DNA of 64,000 nt from Cynocephalus volans (taxonomy: Eukaryota; Chordata; Mammalia; Dermoptera; Cynocephalidae), in assembly GCF_027409185.1 (NCBI RefSeq), contig NC_084472.1:17966524-18030523 (forward strand), read 5' to 3'. Shown here piece by piece: positions 45,880-57,436 of the stretch. The notes under the pieces are model-generated. The model was not told the DNA's origin, searched no databases, and was given only the letters and a program-made list of their open reading frames with translations. The stretch's first letter is position 1. The number at the start of each line of letters is the position of its first letter. The position numbers and the translations under genes are program-made.

Positions 45880-46560
45880 AGTTTGTGCCCTTTAGTGTAT
45901 ACTCACTGTGTCCACTGCTGCCTCCACCATTCCAGAGACTGCTCTTTTCCTAACATTATGTGGATTCTCTTCAGTCTTCCATTGTGGTATGACAGTGTTG
46001 ACTATTCTTTGATTCTTGAAATTCTTCGTGTGGTTTCTTCCACTCTCTTCTGTCTTTCTTACCTTGCTCATGTCTTCTCAGTATTCTCTGAGACTCTTAA
46101 ATGATGGTGCTCCTCACAACTCCTTCCTGCCTTCTCACTTTACAAACCCCAGGGTGATCTCTTCTAAACCTTCAAATAACTAAACTCATAAATTTATTTG
46201 CTCAGTCCAAACCTCTCTCAAAATCTAGATCCATATATCTAGCATTGTATACTAGGTAGAGATCTCCACTTAGAGATTCTACAACCACCTTAAAATCTTG
46301 ACCAAAACAGAGCTCATCCTTCCCCCATCCAATCCTCCCAATCTACTTCTTCTCTATTCCAGTCTCAGTCCACCTACTCAATCATCCAAACCAAAATTCC
46401 CACTTACCCTAGATTTTTAGCTGTGATCCTTTTCCGGTCAGTTATAAACTCTTATCGATTCTTCAATTGTATCTTTTCACTGTGTATCTGTCTCTTCATC
46501 TTCATTCTTACATCACAGCTTTAGTTCAGTTTCAACATTTTTCATACAAATTGTCAGTTA
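45880..46560 (+). mobile_element. L2 LINE fragment
   Basis: Contains L2 ORF2-end phrases, diverged: AATCTAGATCCATATATCTA, GAGATCTCCACTTAGAG and CAAAACAGAGCTCATCCTT. It lies between the two convergent genes and bounds the GREB1L 3' UTR on the right. Confidence 0.7.
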
Positions 46561-46685
46561 ATTAAGTTCCTCACTTGTAAACGTTACCTCACAGGGTTGT
46601 CATGATGATTAAATAATGCAGCACTAAACACAGGGGCTGACACATAGCAAACACTCAAATGTTAGGTATTACTAATAATACTAAG
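46555..46685 (+). mobile_element. MIR 3' fragment
   Basis: CTCACTTGTAAACGTTACCT, GGTTGTCATGATGATTAAAT and GCTGACACATAGCAAACACT. Confidence 0.6.
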
Positions 46686-47264
46686 AGGAATACCTAGATT
46701 ATAAAATTTATTTGAGGGGATTATGTCGTCAATATAAACATAAACTGTTTTTCCAATATTGATATCACTTAAACCAACCAATCAATATATCCTCACTACC
46801 TCCAGGTCTCCTTGAAACCACCAAGTCAAAAGTAGTCAAAGTAGCACAATATGATTTATATGGAAACTGGACCTGTACTATCAAGTTAACAGTTACTAGA
46901 GAGTTTATACCCCAAAATTTCACTCTCTTTAAAAAAAATCTTGGTATCTATTAGGCAAATAATGAGACCAGGGATGACCAGAAGAGTCTCAAACCCAATG
47001 AGAAATGGTAGTGTCAAAAGACAGACTATCATAATGAGTCGGGAGGAATATTTACACAGCCTCACCATTCTACCCATACAAAGAATATAGAGTCTTATAC
47101 CACTTTATAAATAATAATTTTAAAAACCACAAATCTAGAGGGGGATAAAATGTATAGTTGTTAATCTTAATTTAAGGCCCTAAAGTTTAGCCAGTTGTCA
47201 ATGGAGATATGATCATTACAGCTCATTAAAATAATGAGCTAAACCATCATGGTACATCATTCTT

Positions 47265-47460
47265 GGGTTCCTGTAATGTCTAAATGATAAGACATTTTTA
47301 TAAATATTTCTTTATTTCTATGAAAGATCAGAAAAGTACCATGTTATTAAGTTGAACCATAGTGGTACTTCACTCTTGGACTGTGGTCCTTTATTTCTTT
47401 GAGAAATCAGAAAAGTACCATGTTATTAAATTATACAGTACCAAGTACCATGTTATTAAT
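47265..47460 (+). repeat. Local repeats downstream of ESCO1
   Basis: CAGAAAAGTACCATGTTATT occurs twice about 80 bp apart (near 47330 and 47410), and AAGTACCATGTTATTAA a third time near 47444. The adjacent GGTTCCTGTAATGTCTA-type segment at 47268 also recurs at 45759. The origin is unknown. Confidence 0.8.
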
Positions 47461-47659
47461 AAATCAGAAAGGATTTTGCCTTTTGGAGATAAAGTTCAGC
47501 TGATTTGCTGCTGACATGATTCTTTGGAAAACTGGTGAAAACTGCCTTTAAGAAGCCAGTGTTTTAATCATATTTCAAGGTATCAGACCTAAGAAGCTCC
47601 CTGAAAAAAACACAAATGACAACACACTGTTATCTTAGTACATTTATCACATAGAAAAA

Positions 47660-48689
47660 GCTAACAAGTATTTTATTATTTTATTCTACAATATATACAG
47701 GTCATAAAAGGCCACAGCAGTTTTTCAACATATAAACCCTTTAAAAGTAGAGGGCACTATGAAGGATAGACAAGTATCAAAATGAAGTCCCGTAATGAGG
47801 GCATATACTCAGTGCAGTATTTCTGAGGAATAACAAAGCAGATACCAAGTCATCCAAATTTGGCTTGCAATTATTCCAGAGGTTTTATAAAACTTTTTGA
47901 GATTTGTTAACTGTTTAGGTGTGCCAAGTGGCCATTTACTACAAAAATTGAAACCAGAATGAAAGAATAATGAATTTAAAGGGCACGCTTCCTAATTTTA
48001 GTGATTTATAGGTCTCCGGGAAAGAAAGCCTCAATTCTTTACTACCTTCCACTTCTTCCTGCCATCAAAGATAGGAAAGAGAGAAATGGAAGAAAAAACT
48101 CATTATTCCCAATTCTTTCTGCTTAGTTGAAGTTTTCATTTTCATTAGGGGTTTCTTCAAAGTATACATCAGGCCTTTTAAGAATTAGCTTCGAATTCCT
48201 AAACACATAATATTACATCCTCCTTGAATGATAACTCAAAAACATTGGTTTCTACTCTGTGAAAATACAATCTTTAAACCTATAACTGGTATCAGCAGAT
48301 CAATATAAAAAAATACAGTACCAAGCTACACTGGTATATTTCCATATTAAGAACTTCAAAATATACTTATCACTGAGACCATAGTCCTTGCATTAGTTTT
48401 CAGTCCACTATGAACAATTATCTGCTGCATGTAAACATGTCTAAATAACTATAGATAAAATACATCAATCATAAATTTCTGTAAAAGATAATAAAATATC
48501 TTCTTTAAAAAACAAAACAATAATAAGGTATTACTGCATTGTTTCCAATTTTATGAAAATGGAACAACCATAGGTTGTTGCCAGTCCTGAGTTCATTGTA
48601 ATAAAAATGGCCCTAGTTCCTGGTTAAAATCAGCAACCAATCCATTCTCTTCATTTGATGTCTTCTAGTACTGCAGGCAAGAATTTGTT
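47660..48689 (-). other. ESCO1: ESCO1 3' UTR with candidate polyadenylation signals
   Basis: AT-rich, without recognisable transposons. On the minus strand AATAAA occurs twice close together, at 47680-47685 and 47672-47677, about 1 kb after the stop. These are the likeliest poly(A) signals. Further AATAAA copies at about 47390 and 47311-47316 lie in a locally duplicated segment and could serve as distal sites. Confidence 0.5.
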
Positions 48690-48837
48690 TTAGATGTTAT
48701 TCTGTCCATTAATAAAATTATATACCAGAAACTGACCAGTGCCACAGTACTGTGTTGCAAACAGTTTTCCATCAGGAGTGGGATCTGAGAAAGCAATTTC
48801 TTCTTTACTCAAATATGAGCCATATATAAAGTTACTC
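48690..48837 (-). CDS. ESCO1: ESCO1 terminal coding exon with stop
   Basis: After one base completing Arg: [40 protein letters not shown], then FINGQNNI and TAA at 48692-48690. The acceptor is tttttttaatag. It contains the Asp equivalent to human Asp810. The last residues NNI differ from the NST I remember for human, at a tolerant position. Confidence 0.96.
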
Positions 48838-51800
48838 CTATTAAAAAAAAGGGTGGGGGGAGAATGTGGGAGGTTAAAAAAGTTAGTATTTCTAATCATT
48901 GAAACTGGAAAAACCTGTCAAATACAACTTGACTAGAAAGAATTTAGGTAATGCTATATGTTCTAAAAATTGTTGAAAATAACTGCTCATCTAAAATGTT
49001 ATAACAAGGTTAAAAATTTTTAAATAAACGCAACAATGTAAAAATGTTTACCCAGCATCTTTTCAGGATAAAAATACTCAACAAGTCACAGTACAAAGAA
49101 CTTCAACCTGATCAAAGGCATCAAGAAACATCTGAGTTAATCGCAAAAGAATGAAAACTGTTCCTTGAAGATTGTGAACAAAGAGGTAAGGCTGCTCCTG
49201 CCTCTTCTATTCATTATTGTACTGGTTCCAGCCAGGGCAATTAGATGAGGAAAAGAAATAAAAATCACCCAGATTGGAAAGAATGAAGTAAAAACTACCT
49301 CCTTTGCAGATGACATGATCTTGAACATTAATAAATCCTAAGGAATTCACGAAAAAACTTATAAGACCTAATAAATGAGTTTGGCAAAGATGCATATTTA
49401 ATATTGATATTCATAAATCAGTTGTATTCCTATACACTTGTAATAAACAATCCAAAAATGAAATTTAGAAAAAAATTCTATTTACAATAACATCAAAAAG
49501 AATAAAATACTTAGGAATAAACATAAAAGAATTATAAAACCTGTAAACTGAGAACTATAAAAAATTGTGGAAATAAATTAAAGACCTAATAAACAGAAAA
49601 ACATGCCATGTTTATTAGTCAGAAGACTGAATATTGTTAAAATGGCATTACTGTACACATTGATCTACAGCTGGCTTCTTTGCAGAAACTGACAAGCTGA
49701 TCCTAAAATTCACATGGAAATACAAGGCATGCCAAATAGCCAAAACAATCTTTAAAAAGAACAAAGTTGGAGGGGTCACCATTCCTTATTTCAAAACATG
49801 CTACAAAGCTACAGTATACAAAATAGTGTAGTATTGGCATAAGAATAGATATATAGACAAATGTAACAGAATTGAGAGTCAAAAATAAACCCTCACATTT
49901 ATGGTCAATGATTTTTGACAAGCATGCCAAGACCATTCAGTGGGAAAGAGCAGTCCTTTTAACAAATGGTGCTGGGAAAACTGGATATCCACATGCAAAA
50001 GAAACAATACCCCCATGTAATATCCTACCTCACATTACAAAAATTAATTCAAAATAAAGACTAAATGTAAAAACTAAAACTATGAACTCTTAGAAGAAAA
50101 CATAGGCATGAATCTTTGTGGCCTTAGATTAGGCAATGGCTTCTTAAATATGACACCAAAAACAGAAGTGACAAAAGAAAAATATACAGAAATTGTACTT
50201 CATCAAAACGAAAAACTTTTGTGCTTCAATAACACCATCAAGAAGACGAAAAGACAAGGCCCGTGGCTCACTTGGGAGAGTGTGGTGTTGATAACACCAA
50301 AGGCCACAGGTTCAGATCCCTATATAGGGATGGACGGTTAGCTCACTTGGGAGAGCGTGGTGCTGACAACACCAAGGGTTAAGATCCCCTTACCGGTCAT
50401 CTTTAAAAAAAAAAAAAAGAAAAAGATAAAAAGACAACCACACAAAGGTAAAAAATATTTGCAAATCACATATATGACAATGGACTTGTATCCAGAATAC
50501 ATAAAGAGCTATTATAACTATGAGGAAAAGATAAATAAACCAATTTTAAAATCGACATAGTATGTGAATAGGCATTTCTCTAAAGAAGATATACAAGTGG
50601 CCAATAAGCACATAAAAAGATGCTCATTAATCATTAGAAAAATGCAATCAAAACCACAATGAACTAAGAGTTCACACCCACTAGGATGGCTAAAATAAAA
50701 AACAACAACAAGCACTGAAGATAATGTGGAGATATTACAACCCTCATATACTCATACTGCTAGTGGGACTGTAAAACGATGCAGCCAATGTGGAAAACAG
50801 TTTGGCAGTTCATCAAAATGTTAAACGTACAGTTACCACACAGCTGAAACATTCTACTCCAAGGTATATACCGAAGAGAAATAAAAACATCGATTTGCAC
50901 AAAAATTTGTACATGCAGGCTCATAGCAGCGTTATTCATAATAGCCAACCTGTGTTAATCTAAATGTCTATCAGCTGATGAATGGATAAACAAAATGTGG
51001 TATACCTACATAGTGTTATATTATTTGGCAGTTAAAAAAAAAAAAAGGGACACACTGATACATGCTACAACATAGATGATCCTTGAAAACATTATGCTAA
51101 GTGGAAGAAAAACAGTCACAAAAGGTTTTATGCTGTAGGATTCCATTTATATGCAACATTCAGAATAGGTGAATCCACTGAGACGGAAAGAAAATTGGTC
51201 ATTGCTGGGGCTGGGAATAAGGAGGAAATGGGGATTCACTGCTAAAGGGGATGGTTTTTTTTTGTGGTGCGGGGGATGGAAATGTCTTGAAATTAGATAG
51301 TGGTGCTGGTTGCATAGCCTTCTGAATACACTAAAACCTACTTAATGATAAACTTTAAAAAGATGAATTTTATGGCATATAATTATACCTTAATAAAGCT
51401 ATTATTAAAATTTTTTAAAAACATTTAGAAAGTATACTGCCTACTAGTAAAATCTTCATGTTGTAACCTTAACAAGGAATGCTGGACTCTAATAACAGGA
51501 AGACATACTATATAGGAAGAAATAGTAAATTTAAAAAGTAGAAACTGTGTTTCAACAAGCTTATATAGGCAATTTCACTATTACAAAGAACAAACACAAC
51601 TACTATACTGTTTTTTGTTGTTGTTTTTAATAAACTAGAACCATCTTGTAGTTATCACAAGATTTAAAGAAGAGGCAATAACCCTCATTTAGGACTATGA
51701 TTTGATCAGTTAATTTTCCATATTAGTTCTGAAAGAGCTAAAAACAGACCTGACTCTTGTCATAAAAAAGGTGGACAGATCTGAACTCTTCTGCATCATT

Positions 51801-54800
51801 ACTAATTGATAAAATAAGGGGAACAGATCAGATATACATTAAGATACTGAGATTCTTAGAACAATGGATTATTTTGAAAGCTATATTCACAGATAACAGC
51901 ACACAAGAATTCTATGAATAAACAAAAATAGACTGACCTAAAAACCTTTTTTGAATGATTAATTTTAACCTCCTCCATTAATCCTTTATCAAAGATGCTT
52001 TATAGAACAAAAAACAAAACATAGGATTTTTGTCTGAGTCTCCCCTCGATGTCTTTGATAAACGATCAAGTGACAAAAGAAGAAAATCTGGGCTGGCCAG
52101 TTAATTCAGTTGGTTAGAGTGTGGTGCTGATAATGCAAGGTCCAGGGTTCGATCCCTGTACCAGCCAGCCACCAGAAAAAAAAAAGAAGAAGAAAAACTA
52201 ATAAGAGACTTACATAGTTTACAAATAATATTCTTAAATTAAGACAAATTTCTCTAAAAGCTAAACTCCCAAGAAACTTTCTACATTTCTTCAGTTATGT
52301 TTAAAATTCTCCAGCATCGAACACAGCTTGAAATAAGTGGGTTATTTTGACCTAACATCATTACTTACAAATAAATAAGTCAAAATGGTTTAATAATATT
52401 TAACCTACAGTGCTTTCTTCCTCCTCAGATTAACTTCACTTAAAAAGTACTTACAGATCCAATACACTGATAATCATGCAAAATTTATAATTAATACAAA
52501 TTAAGGTTATACATTTATGATTAATTAAATGTCAACTTTATACTAAAACTCTGCTTAAATCTTAACGTACTAAAAATGATTTGAAGTATTACATTCAAGT
52601 TACCTTAGGCATTCAATCATGCGAGAAGCAATTTTCTTCCGACGCATCATGCTGAATACCCATATTCGACTGATCCCACAGATTGCAGGCTCTGGCAGTG
52701 TTGAGCAGCACCAGGCTTTCTGCCTTTCAAATCTGACTTTTTCTTCCTCTGATCTGATAACTGGAAGTTTTTCTTCTATAACTCTGTAGCCCTGCCGGTG
52801 TCAAAGTCGGGGGGAAATTTTTAAAGTGAGACTATTAATTAGCAATCGTTTAGTATTGATCTTGTTGATGAGGTCACTACATTTGTCTGGCTTCTTAACA
52901 AACTATGGGGACCACTCTCACTTTTAGGAAACAAACTAACCTGTATCTACATTCTGTTCTAATTCACTTACTTGTTATGTAACCATGAGAGGAAATCACT
53001 TAATTTCTATAAACTTTGGGTTCCTCACTCATAAATTGGGCATATCTATCATGTCTCATTTTGAGATTAAATAAGGCAATATACACAAGGCATTTTGCCA
53101 TCGTGAGAGGCCCATAACTGGAACTGAATGTTAGTTCTCTCCACCTCCCACAATCTAAGGACCAGCAAACGTACATGTTAAGGTCTCAGCAATAATAACT
53201 ATTCCTGTGATTGCTGCCATAGTTCTAAGGTTCACAGCTGTGTAAAAACTAGGAATAGGGATGGCAGAGAAATCAAGAATTTAGAAAGGCCCTTTCCCCA
53301 CACTCAGATCTCTTAAAAAAAAAAAAGTACTTTAAAAAACGTAAATCTCCTCTACCAGTCTAACTGCCAAAAAAGACATGACCAGACTTCGGATAGGACA
53401 GGGTATAAAACTTAAGCAATAAGACAACACTATTAATAGCTAACAAAAACAACCCAAACAAACATTATGTAGTTATCTTCTAGTTTAAACACTGCTACAA
53501 GTCATTTTTGGAATGAGGTGGAATAGAAATTTAAAAACACAACAGTTTAATTTGAGTAAAATTAACTCAATCACAGTATGGCAAAATTCTATGAGTTATT
53601 TTAAAGCAACTATTTAAACCAATTTTGTTATTACAGCAAGAATCATAAGAACTACACAATTTCAGGCTGAATTGTTAAACATGTAGCTTAACATACAGAA
53701 ATAAATTCATGTAGACTTGTTTTGATTTTTACTTTATTAGAAAGTTTTATGGTAAGGGCCGAGCCCGTGGCGCACTCGGTAGAGTGCTGCGCTGGGAGCG
53801 CAGCAACGCTCCCGCCGTGGGTTCGGATCCTATATAGGAATGACCGGTGCACTCACTGGCTGAGTGCCGGTCACGAAAAAACGACAAAAAAAAAAAAAAA
53901 AAGAAAGTTTTATGGTAAAGCATACATTTGAAGGCACCTATAACTGTGCTAAAAGATATCAACTGAACAGAGACACATACAATGTACTGAATTCATGAGG
54001 GAGAATTCAGCTAAAAAAAAACACAGAATTAAAGTATGCCTCAAAGTGAGCATGATTAGGGAGACCAGAAACTTCTGTTCTCTTAGGTTGGTCTCAATTA
54101 CTACATAACACTCATAATGTGAACATATCTTTACTGTGATTCTATCTTTTGTTTTTTGTACAATTTGGCTCCTAAACACATGCCAACTACTCACCTAGAG
54201 CTCAATCAAAGAAGTGATCTATTCTAGGGGTGGGCAAACCTTCTATAAATGCCCAGATAGTAAGTATTTTAGGCACTGCAGCCTAAAATTGCAACTACTA
54301 TATTGCAACTACTTAACCCTGCCTTTGCAGTATGAAAGCAGTCATAAACAAATGTGCAAGCAAATGGGTATGGCTGTTACAAGAAAATTTTAGTTACAAA
54401 AGCGAGCTGGTTTTTGCCTGCTATAGAGTTTGCCTACCCTTGATTTATTCCAGTGCTGGAGGGACTAATTGAGAAAGACATTACATTATTATTCAATAAG
54501 GAAACTTACTGAAGAAACTTCAACAGTACTTTTGATTCTACAGAATTTTTATGTCTTGAGAAACTGATTCCCATACAAGATACAACTTCACTATGATAAA
54601 GAATCATACACAAGAATTCTTAAATTCACACTCTTCCTTATACAAAATGTAGACAAATTTATTAGGATTATGTTATTCAAGATTACACAGTAAACTCATT
54701 CAACACCAAACTACTAATGAGTACTCTTTGAAAACCACTTACCCACTGGATATGTTCTGCAATTAGGCAGCCAACTACTTTTTTGTCATTAGAAATAAAG

Positions 54801-57436
54801 AGAAGTGTTTTAGTTCTGGAATAGCACATTAGTGGAGCCTGTTGGAAACCTAAATCATTATCAACCATCTCTCTAATCTCGTCAACCTGCCAAATAAAAG
54901 CACAATAATGTTTTTTAACAATGAAAAGGCATTTTTATATATAAAACCATACTATTTCAGTTCAATAAGTTCAGTACATCATTCCAAGCAGGACATCTTC
55001 TAAAGAGTTCTTTTGATTGACTATACTGATCAGTAACTGGTTTTAAGTTCTATGGACCACTTTGCAAAATGACAGAACTGGAAAGTGATGCCAAGCCCAG
55101 CAGCCTAGGGAACAAGAACGGTGAGAGCTCCTACAATAGGTTAATAAGAACATTAAGGCTTCCAATTAGAAGCATCACAGACTTGCAAATTGGAGAGAAC
55201 TTCGCTGGAATCCTAGCTAAGCAAGTCACTTTTCTTCCTGAGCCTTAATCAGCACTCGCACTCTCATCAGTAAAATAGAAGTGAGGACAGAAGAAAGAAA
55301 CTCATGTTACTTCCTATCAACCACTTATGAGCCAGACATTATGCAAAGCATTTTACAAATATTATCTCATTTAAATCCAACATCTCTTGGAGGTTTATGG
55401 TTCCTCACTTTACAGATGGAAGAAATAAAATTCAAAAGTTAAGTTATTTTCCCATGTCAGATAATAGACATCTAGTAAATCAAGGAGTAAGGATTTGAAT
55501 CCAAAATGTTAATATGGCATCAAACCGTGCTTCTTCCAGTTTACCTCCTAGAACTAGTCAAGGTCAAACATAAGCTTAAATTTTATAAGCACTCAAAGTA
55601 AGAATTTTGCAGTCACTTGAACATTAGTTCCTTCCCAGTTAAAAATATTGCAAATATTCAGTGCAATAAACATTCATTTGTGTTACTAATTTTAAAATGC
55701 AAATAATCCCTAAGAGGGTTAAGCACTCTTACCTCTGGCATGCAGAATGCCATGCTGCACCTCCCTTATTCAGTGATGAAAACTCAAGTCCTCCTAATCC
55801 TGAGACAGTATCCTACAATACAACTCCTGATTCAGTTCCTAAGGGCAAGTGACCCACAATTCACTAGATTTTAATTTTTAACCTATTATGGGTTATTAAC
55901 TAGTAAAATACTGAATTGTAGGTTACCAAGATTTTGCCCTGAGAAACTAAAATGAGGAAACTGGCATTTACTGAGGATTCTTAGTAGGAAAAATCTGGCT
56001 ACCACATATAGTAGTGTAGTAAAGCTCCCACTACTGTGCATGTCCAAATGATTATATAGTTGGGATTTCCAAAATTCCATAATTTAATTTTCATGTAGTC
56101 AATCACTGATCCAACTTTAATTCAACAAGTATTTATTTTGGTGCAAAGATTAATGTCTCAAATACAAGACAGTTTGGGCATGTTTATGTGTCATTCTAAA
56201 TGCTACTGTCTATACTGTTAGGCAGTGGTAGTACAAGGGCTTATTTCGGTATCTGGGATTGTCCAGTCAGATATGCAGGGCATCTGAAAAGTCAGGAACC
56301 ACAGGATAAACATATTTTGGAACTCAGGATAAACATATTTTAACATTACAGAATGTTTGCACCTATTATTTGAAAATGTAGCTAAGTGTTTTCCTTCAGC
56401 CTCCTTTTCGGGTGAAGTATTCCTAAATTTTCTAAAGAGGTCCGACTGTCAACCTAAGTAAACTATTTTCCATGTGTTTCCACACATTTTGGACACATTC
56501 TAGTGTAATTATTCAAGTTTTTCAGATAAACAGTTGGACTCATTGCTTATGTTATGAGGTACTTCTGCTGAAAAAGCATCCAGAAGTTGAAGAAAAACAT
56601 ACTGAGTTTAAGTATATTATCCGGTTCCTGACTTTTAAGATACACTACGAAAGTACTTCAAAAAGTCCACGGATTCTTGTCATCTTTTAATTCTACTTTT
56701 TCATGAACTTTTTGAAGTGCCCCTGTGACAAAATGGTTCCAGACTTCATTCTCTCTCTGGTTCATTTCTCAACATAGTAAACTCTCTGAATCCTCAAAGT
56801 ATGGAACTCTAAGTTGGACTAAGACCTGGCTCACACTAGATAAAAGGAACTTTTCTTTATCTTTCTACATTGTATTTCTAAGTCCAGATACATCTTTTTT
56901 TCTCTTAAAAATATTATATGATTACTTCATGTTTAATTTCAGGTTTATTATGACCTACTGCTAAATCCCCTGCTGTGATAAGCTTTTATTTAGAAATTTA
57001 TTCTTAGAGTAAAACTTCACATTTTATTAATTTTAATTTTCTAAGTTATTATGACTCAACTTTTAGTTTTAATTCTACTTCTTGAAATCACTTACTTGGC
57101 ATTCTATTTTATCACTCAAATTAGTAATAATACTGGACAGTAATCAATTCACTTAAAACTCATTTCACATATTCTGTACACACTACAAAGTTTGGCATAA
57201 TTTTTCAATTGGGTTATATTCTTTAAATGCTTGTTTCTTTTCTTCAGAATTGGTGTTTAAATGTACTATGCCAGCAATGTGCTATACTCTTAAAGTTCAC
57301 TGTAAAATGATTATTCATTCTATGTGAAATTTCACTAGAAATATACCTTTTTCAGGGCATACTTTGGGTCTTCAGGAAGAACCATTATAATCCTACCATC
57401 AGGGTATTCAGCCAGAATTCGTTCTTTTTTCCAGCC
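48690..57436 (-). CDS. ESCO1: ESCO1, C-terminal acetyltransferase domain, 4 spliced exons (5' part outside window)
   Basis: ESCO1 is the cohesin acetyltransferase that modifies two lysines of SMC3 in the nucleus and stabilises cohesin on chromatin (established knowledge). Four minus-strand exons join in frame to 189 residues, equivalent to human 652-840. They hold the Eco1-type GNAT fold: [52 protein letters not shown], and [16 protein letters not shown]. Aligned to human numbering, Ser770 (GIS), the RRKKIA acetyl-CoA loop, Glu789 (MIE) and Asp810 (FSD) are all present, so the enzyme should be active. The C2H2 zinc finger that precedes GWKKER in the protein is not in the window. The product ends GQNNI. 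The gene converges on GREB1L with about 7 kb between stop codons. Confidence 0.97.
49060..51420 (+). mobile_element. LINE-1 3' half (L1M type), 5'-truncated, with SINE inserted
   Basis: About 2.2 kb of L1 plus a SINE. ORF2 text includes ACTGGTTCCAGCCAGGGCAA, CAAATGGTGCTGGGAAAACT and CATTTCTCTAAAGAAGATAT, then the 3' UTR and CTTAATAAAGCTATTATTAA. Frames are broken. It lies in an ESCO1 intron, antisense to that gene. The dimeric tRNA SINE at 50258-50428 interrupts it. Confidence 0.88.
50258..50428 (+). mobile_element. Dimeric tRNA-Ile-derived SINE (CYN-like)
   Basis: Two tRNA-like units in tandem. Unit 1 begins GGCCCGTGGCTCACTTGGG and ends near CCCTATATAGGGATGG; unit 2 begins GGTTAGCTCACTTGGGAGAG, has GTGCTGACAACACCAAG, and ends CCTTACCGGTCATC before the A-tail. 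Target duplication AAAAGACAA at 50249-50257 and 50429-50437. It lies inside an L1. Confidence 0.92.
52090..52187 (+). mobile_element. tRNA-Ile-derived SINE (CYN-like), monomer
   Basis: GGGCTGGCCAGTTAATTCAG, AGTGTGGTGCTGATAATG and CAGGGTTCGATCCCTGTACC, then an A-rich tail. The flanks AAAGAAGAAAATCT and AAGAAGAAAAACT look like a target duplication within A-rich sequence. This monomer has the best-kept B box (GGTTCGATCC). Confidence 0.9.
52604..52791 (-). CDS. ESCO1: ESCO1 coding exon (3rd visible), acetyl-CoA loop
   Basis: Encodes [60 protein letters not shown] and CLR. It contains the equivalents of human Ser770 and Glu789 and the RRKKIA cofactor loop. The acceptor is acaccggcag and the donor gtaact; it leaves two bases of the Arg codon. 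Confidence 0.97.
52960..53125 (+). mobile_element. MIR SINE
   Basis: TTACTTGTTATGTAACCATG, TCACTCATAAATTGGGCAT and GAGATTAAATAAGGCAATAT follow the MIR 3' half. Confidence 0.7.
53756..53901 (+). mobile_element. GC-rich compacted tRNA-derived SINE, young
   Basis: GGGCCGAGCCCGTGGCGCAC, then CTGCGCTGGGAGCGCAGC, GGGTTCGGATCCTATATAGG, TGAGTGCCGGTCACG and an A-tail. A perfect 17-bp target duplication AGAAAGTTTTATGGTAA flanks it (53739-53755, 53902-53918). It looks like the dimeric SINE with most of the second unit deleted. About 8 mismatches in about 124 bases separate it from the copy at 60483. Confidence 0.93.
54225..54442 (+). mobile_element. hAT-type non-autonomous DNA transposon
   Basis: Begins TAGGGGTGGGCAAACC and ends GTTTGCCTACCCTTG (inverted repeats of about 15 bp). 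The interior CCAGATAGTAAGTATTTTAG and GAAAGCAGTCATAAACAAAT is a well-known mammalian element. The 8-bp target duplication ATCTATTC/ATTTATTC has one mismatch. Confidence 0.85.
54743..54886 (-). CDS. ESCO1: ESCO1 coding exon (2nd visible)
   Basis: Forty-eight codons: [40 protein letters not shown], then LIAEHIQW. The acceptor is ttttatttggcag and the donor gtaagt. Whole codons at both ends. It forms central strands of the GNAT fold. Confidence 0.97.
55185..55295 (+). mobile_element. MIR core fragment
   Basis: Core-type text: GCAAGTCACTTTTCTTCCTG, GAGCCTTAATCAG and TCATCAGTAAAATAGAAG. Confidence 0.65.
55320..55505 (+). mobile_element. MIR SINE
   Basis: CCACTTATGAGCCAGACATT, TTACAAATATTATCTCATTT, CACTTTACAGATGGAAGAAA and AAGGATTTGAATCC. 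Confidence 0.82.
56278..56645 (+). mobile_element. Candidate non-autonomous Tc1/mariner-like element
   Basis: Terminal inverted repeats: GCATCTGAAAAGTCAGGAACC at the left against the complement of GGTTCCTGACTTTTAAGATAC at the right, 18 of 21 matching, about 368 bp apart. A 17-bp direct repeat CAGGATAAACATATTTT occurs twice inside (56302, 56325). No transposase frame is evident. Confidence 0.6.
56651..56722 (+). mobile_element. Palindromic mariner-type MITE
   Basis: A 72-bp near-palindrome: GTACTTCAAAAAGTCCA at 56653 and TGAACTTTTTGAAGTGC at 56704. It directly abuts the larger inverted-repeat element. A decayed relative begins at 38700 (GTACTTCAAAATGTTCATGG). Confidence 0.65.
57347..57436 (-). 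CDS. ESCO1: ESCO1 coding exon (1st visible)
   Basis: Thirty codons on the minus strand: [20 protein letters not shown] then [10 protein letters not shown]. The acceptor reads tttatgtctag and the donor gtatat on the transcribed strand. It is symmetric (whole codons). It directly follows the zinc-finger segment in the protein and opens the acetyltransferase fold. Confidence 0.96.

Noticed and set aside
52090..52187. Possible functional tRNA-Ile gene
   Set aside because: It has a tRNA-like A and B box but also an A-rich tail and flanking duplication, and the anticodon arm does not fold cleanly. It is a SINE.
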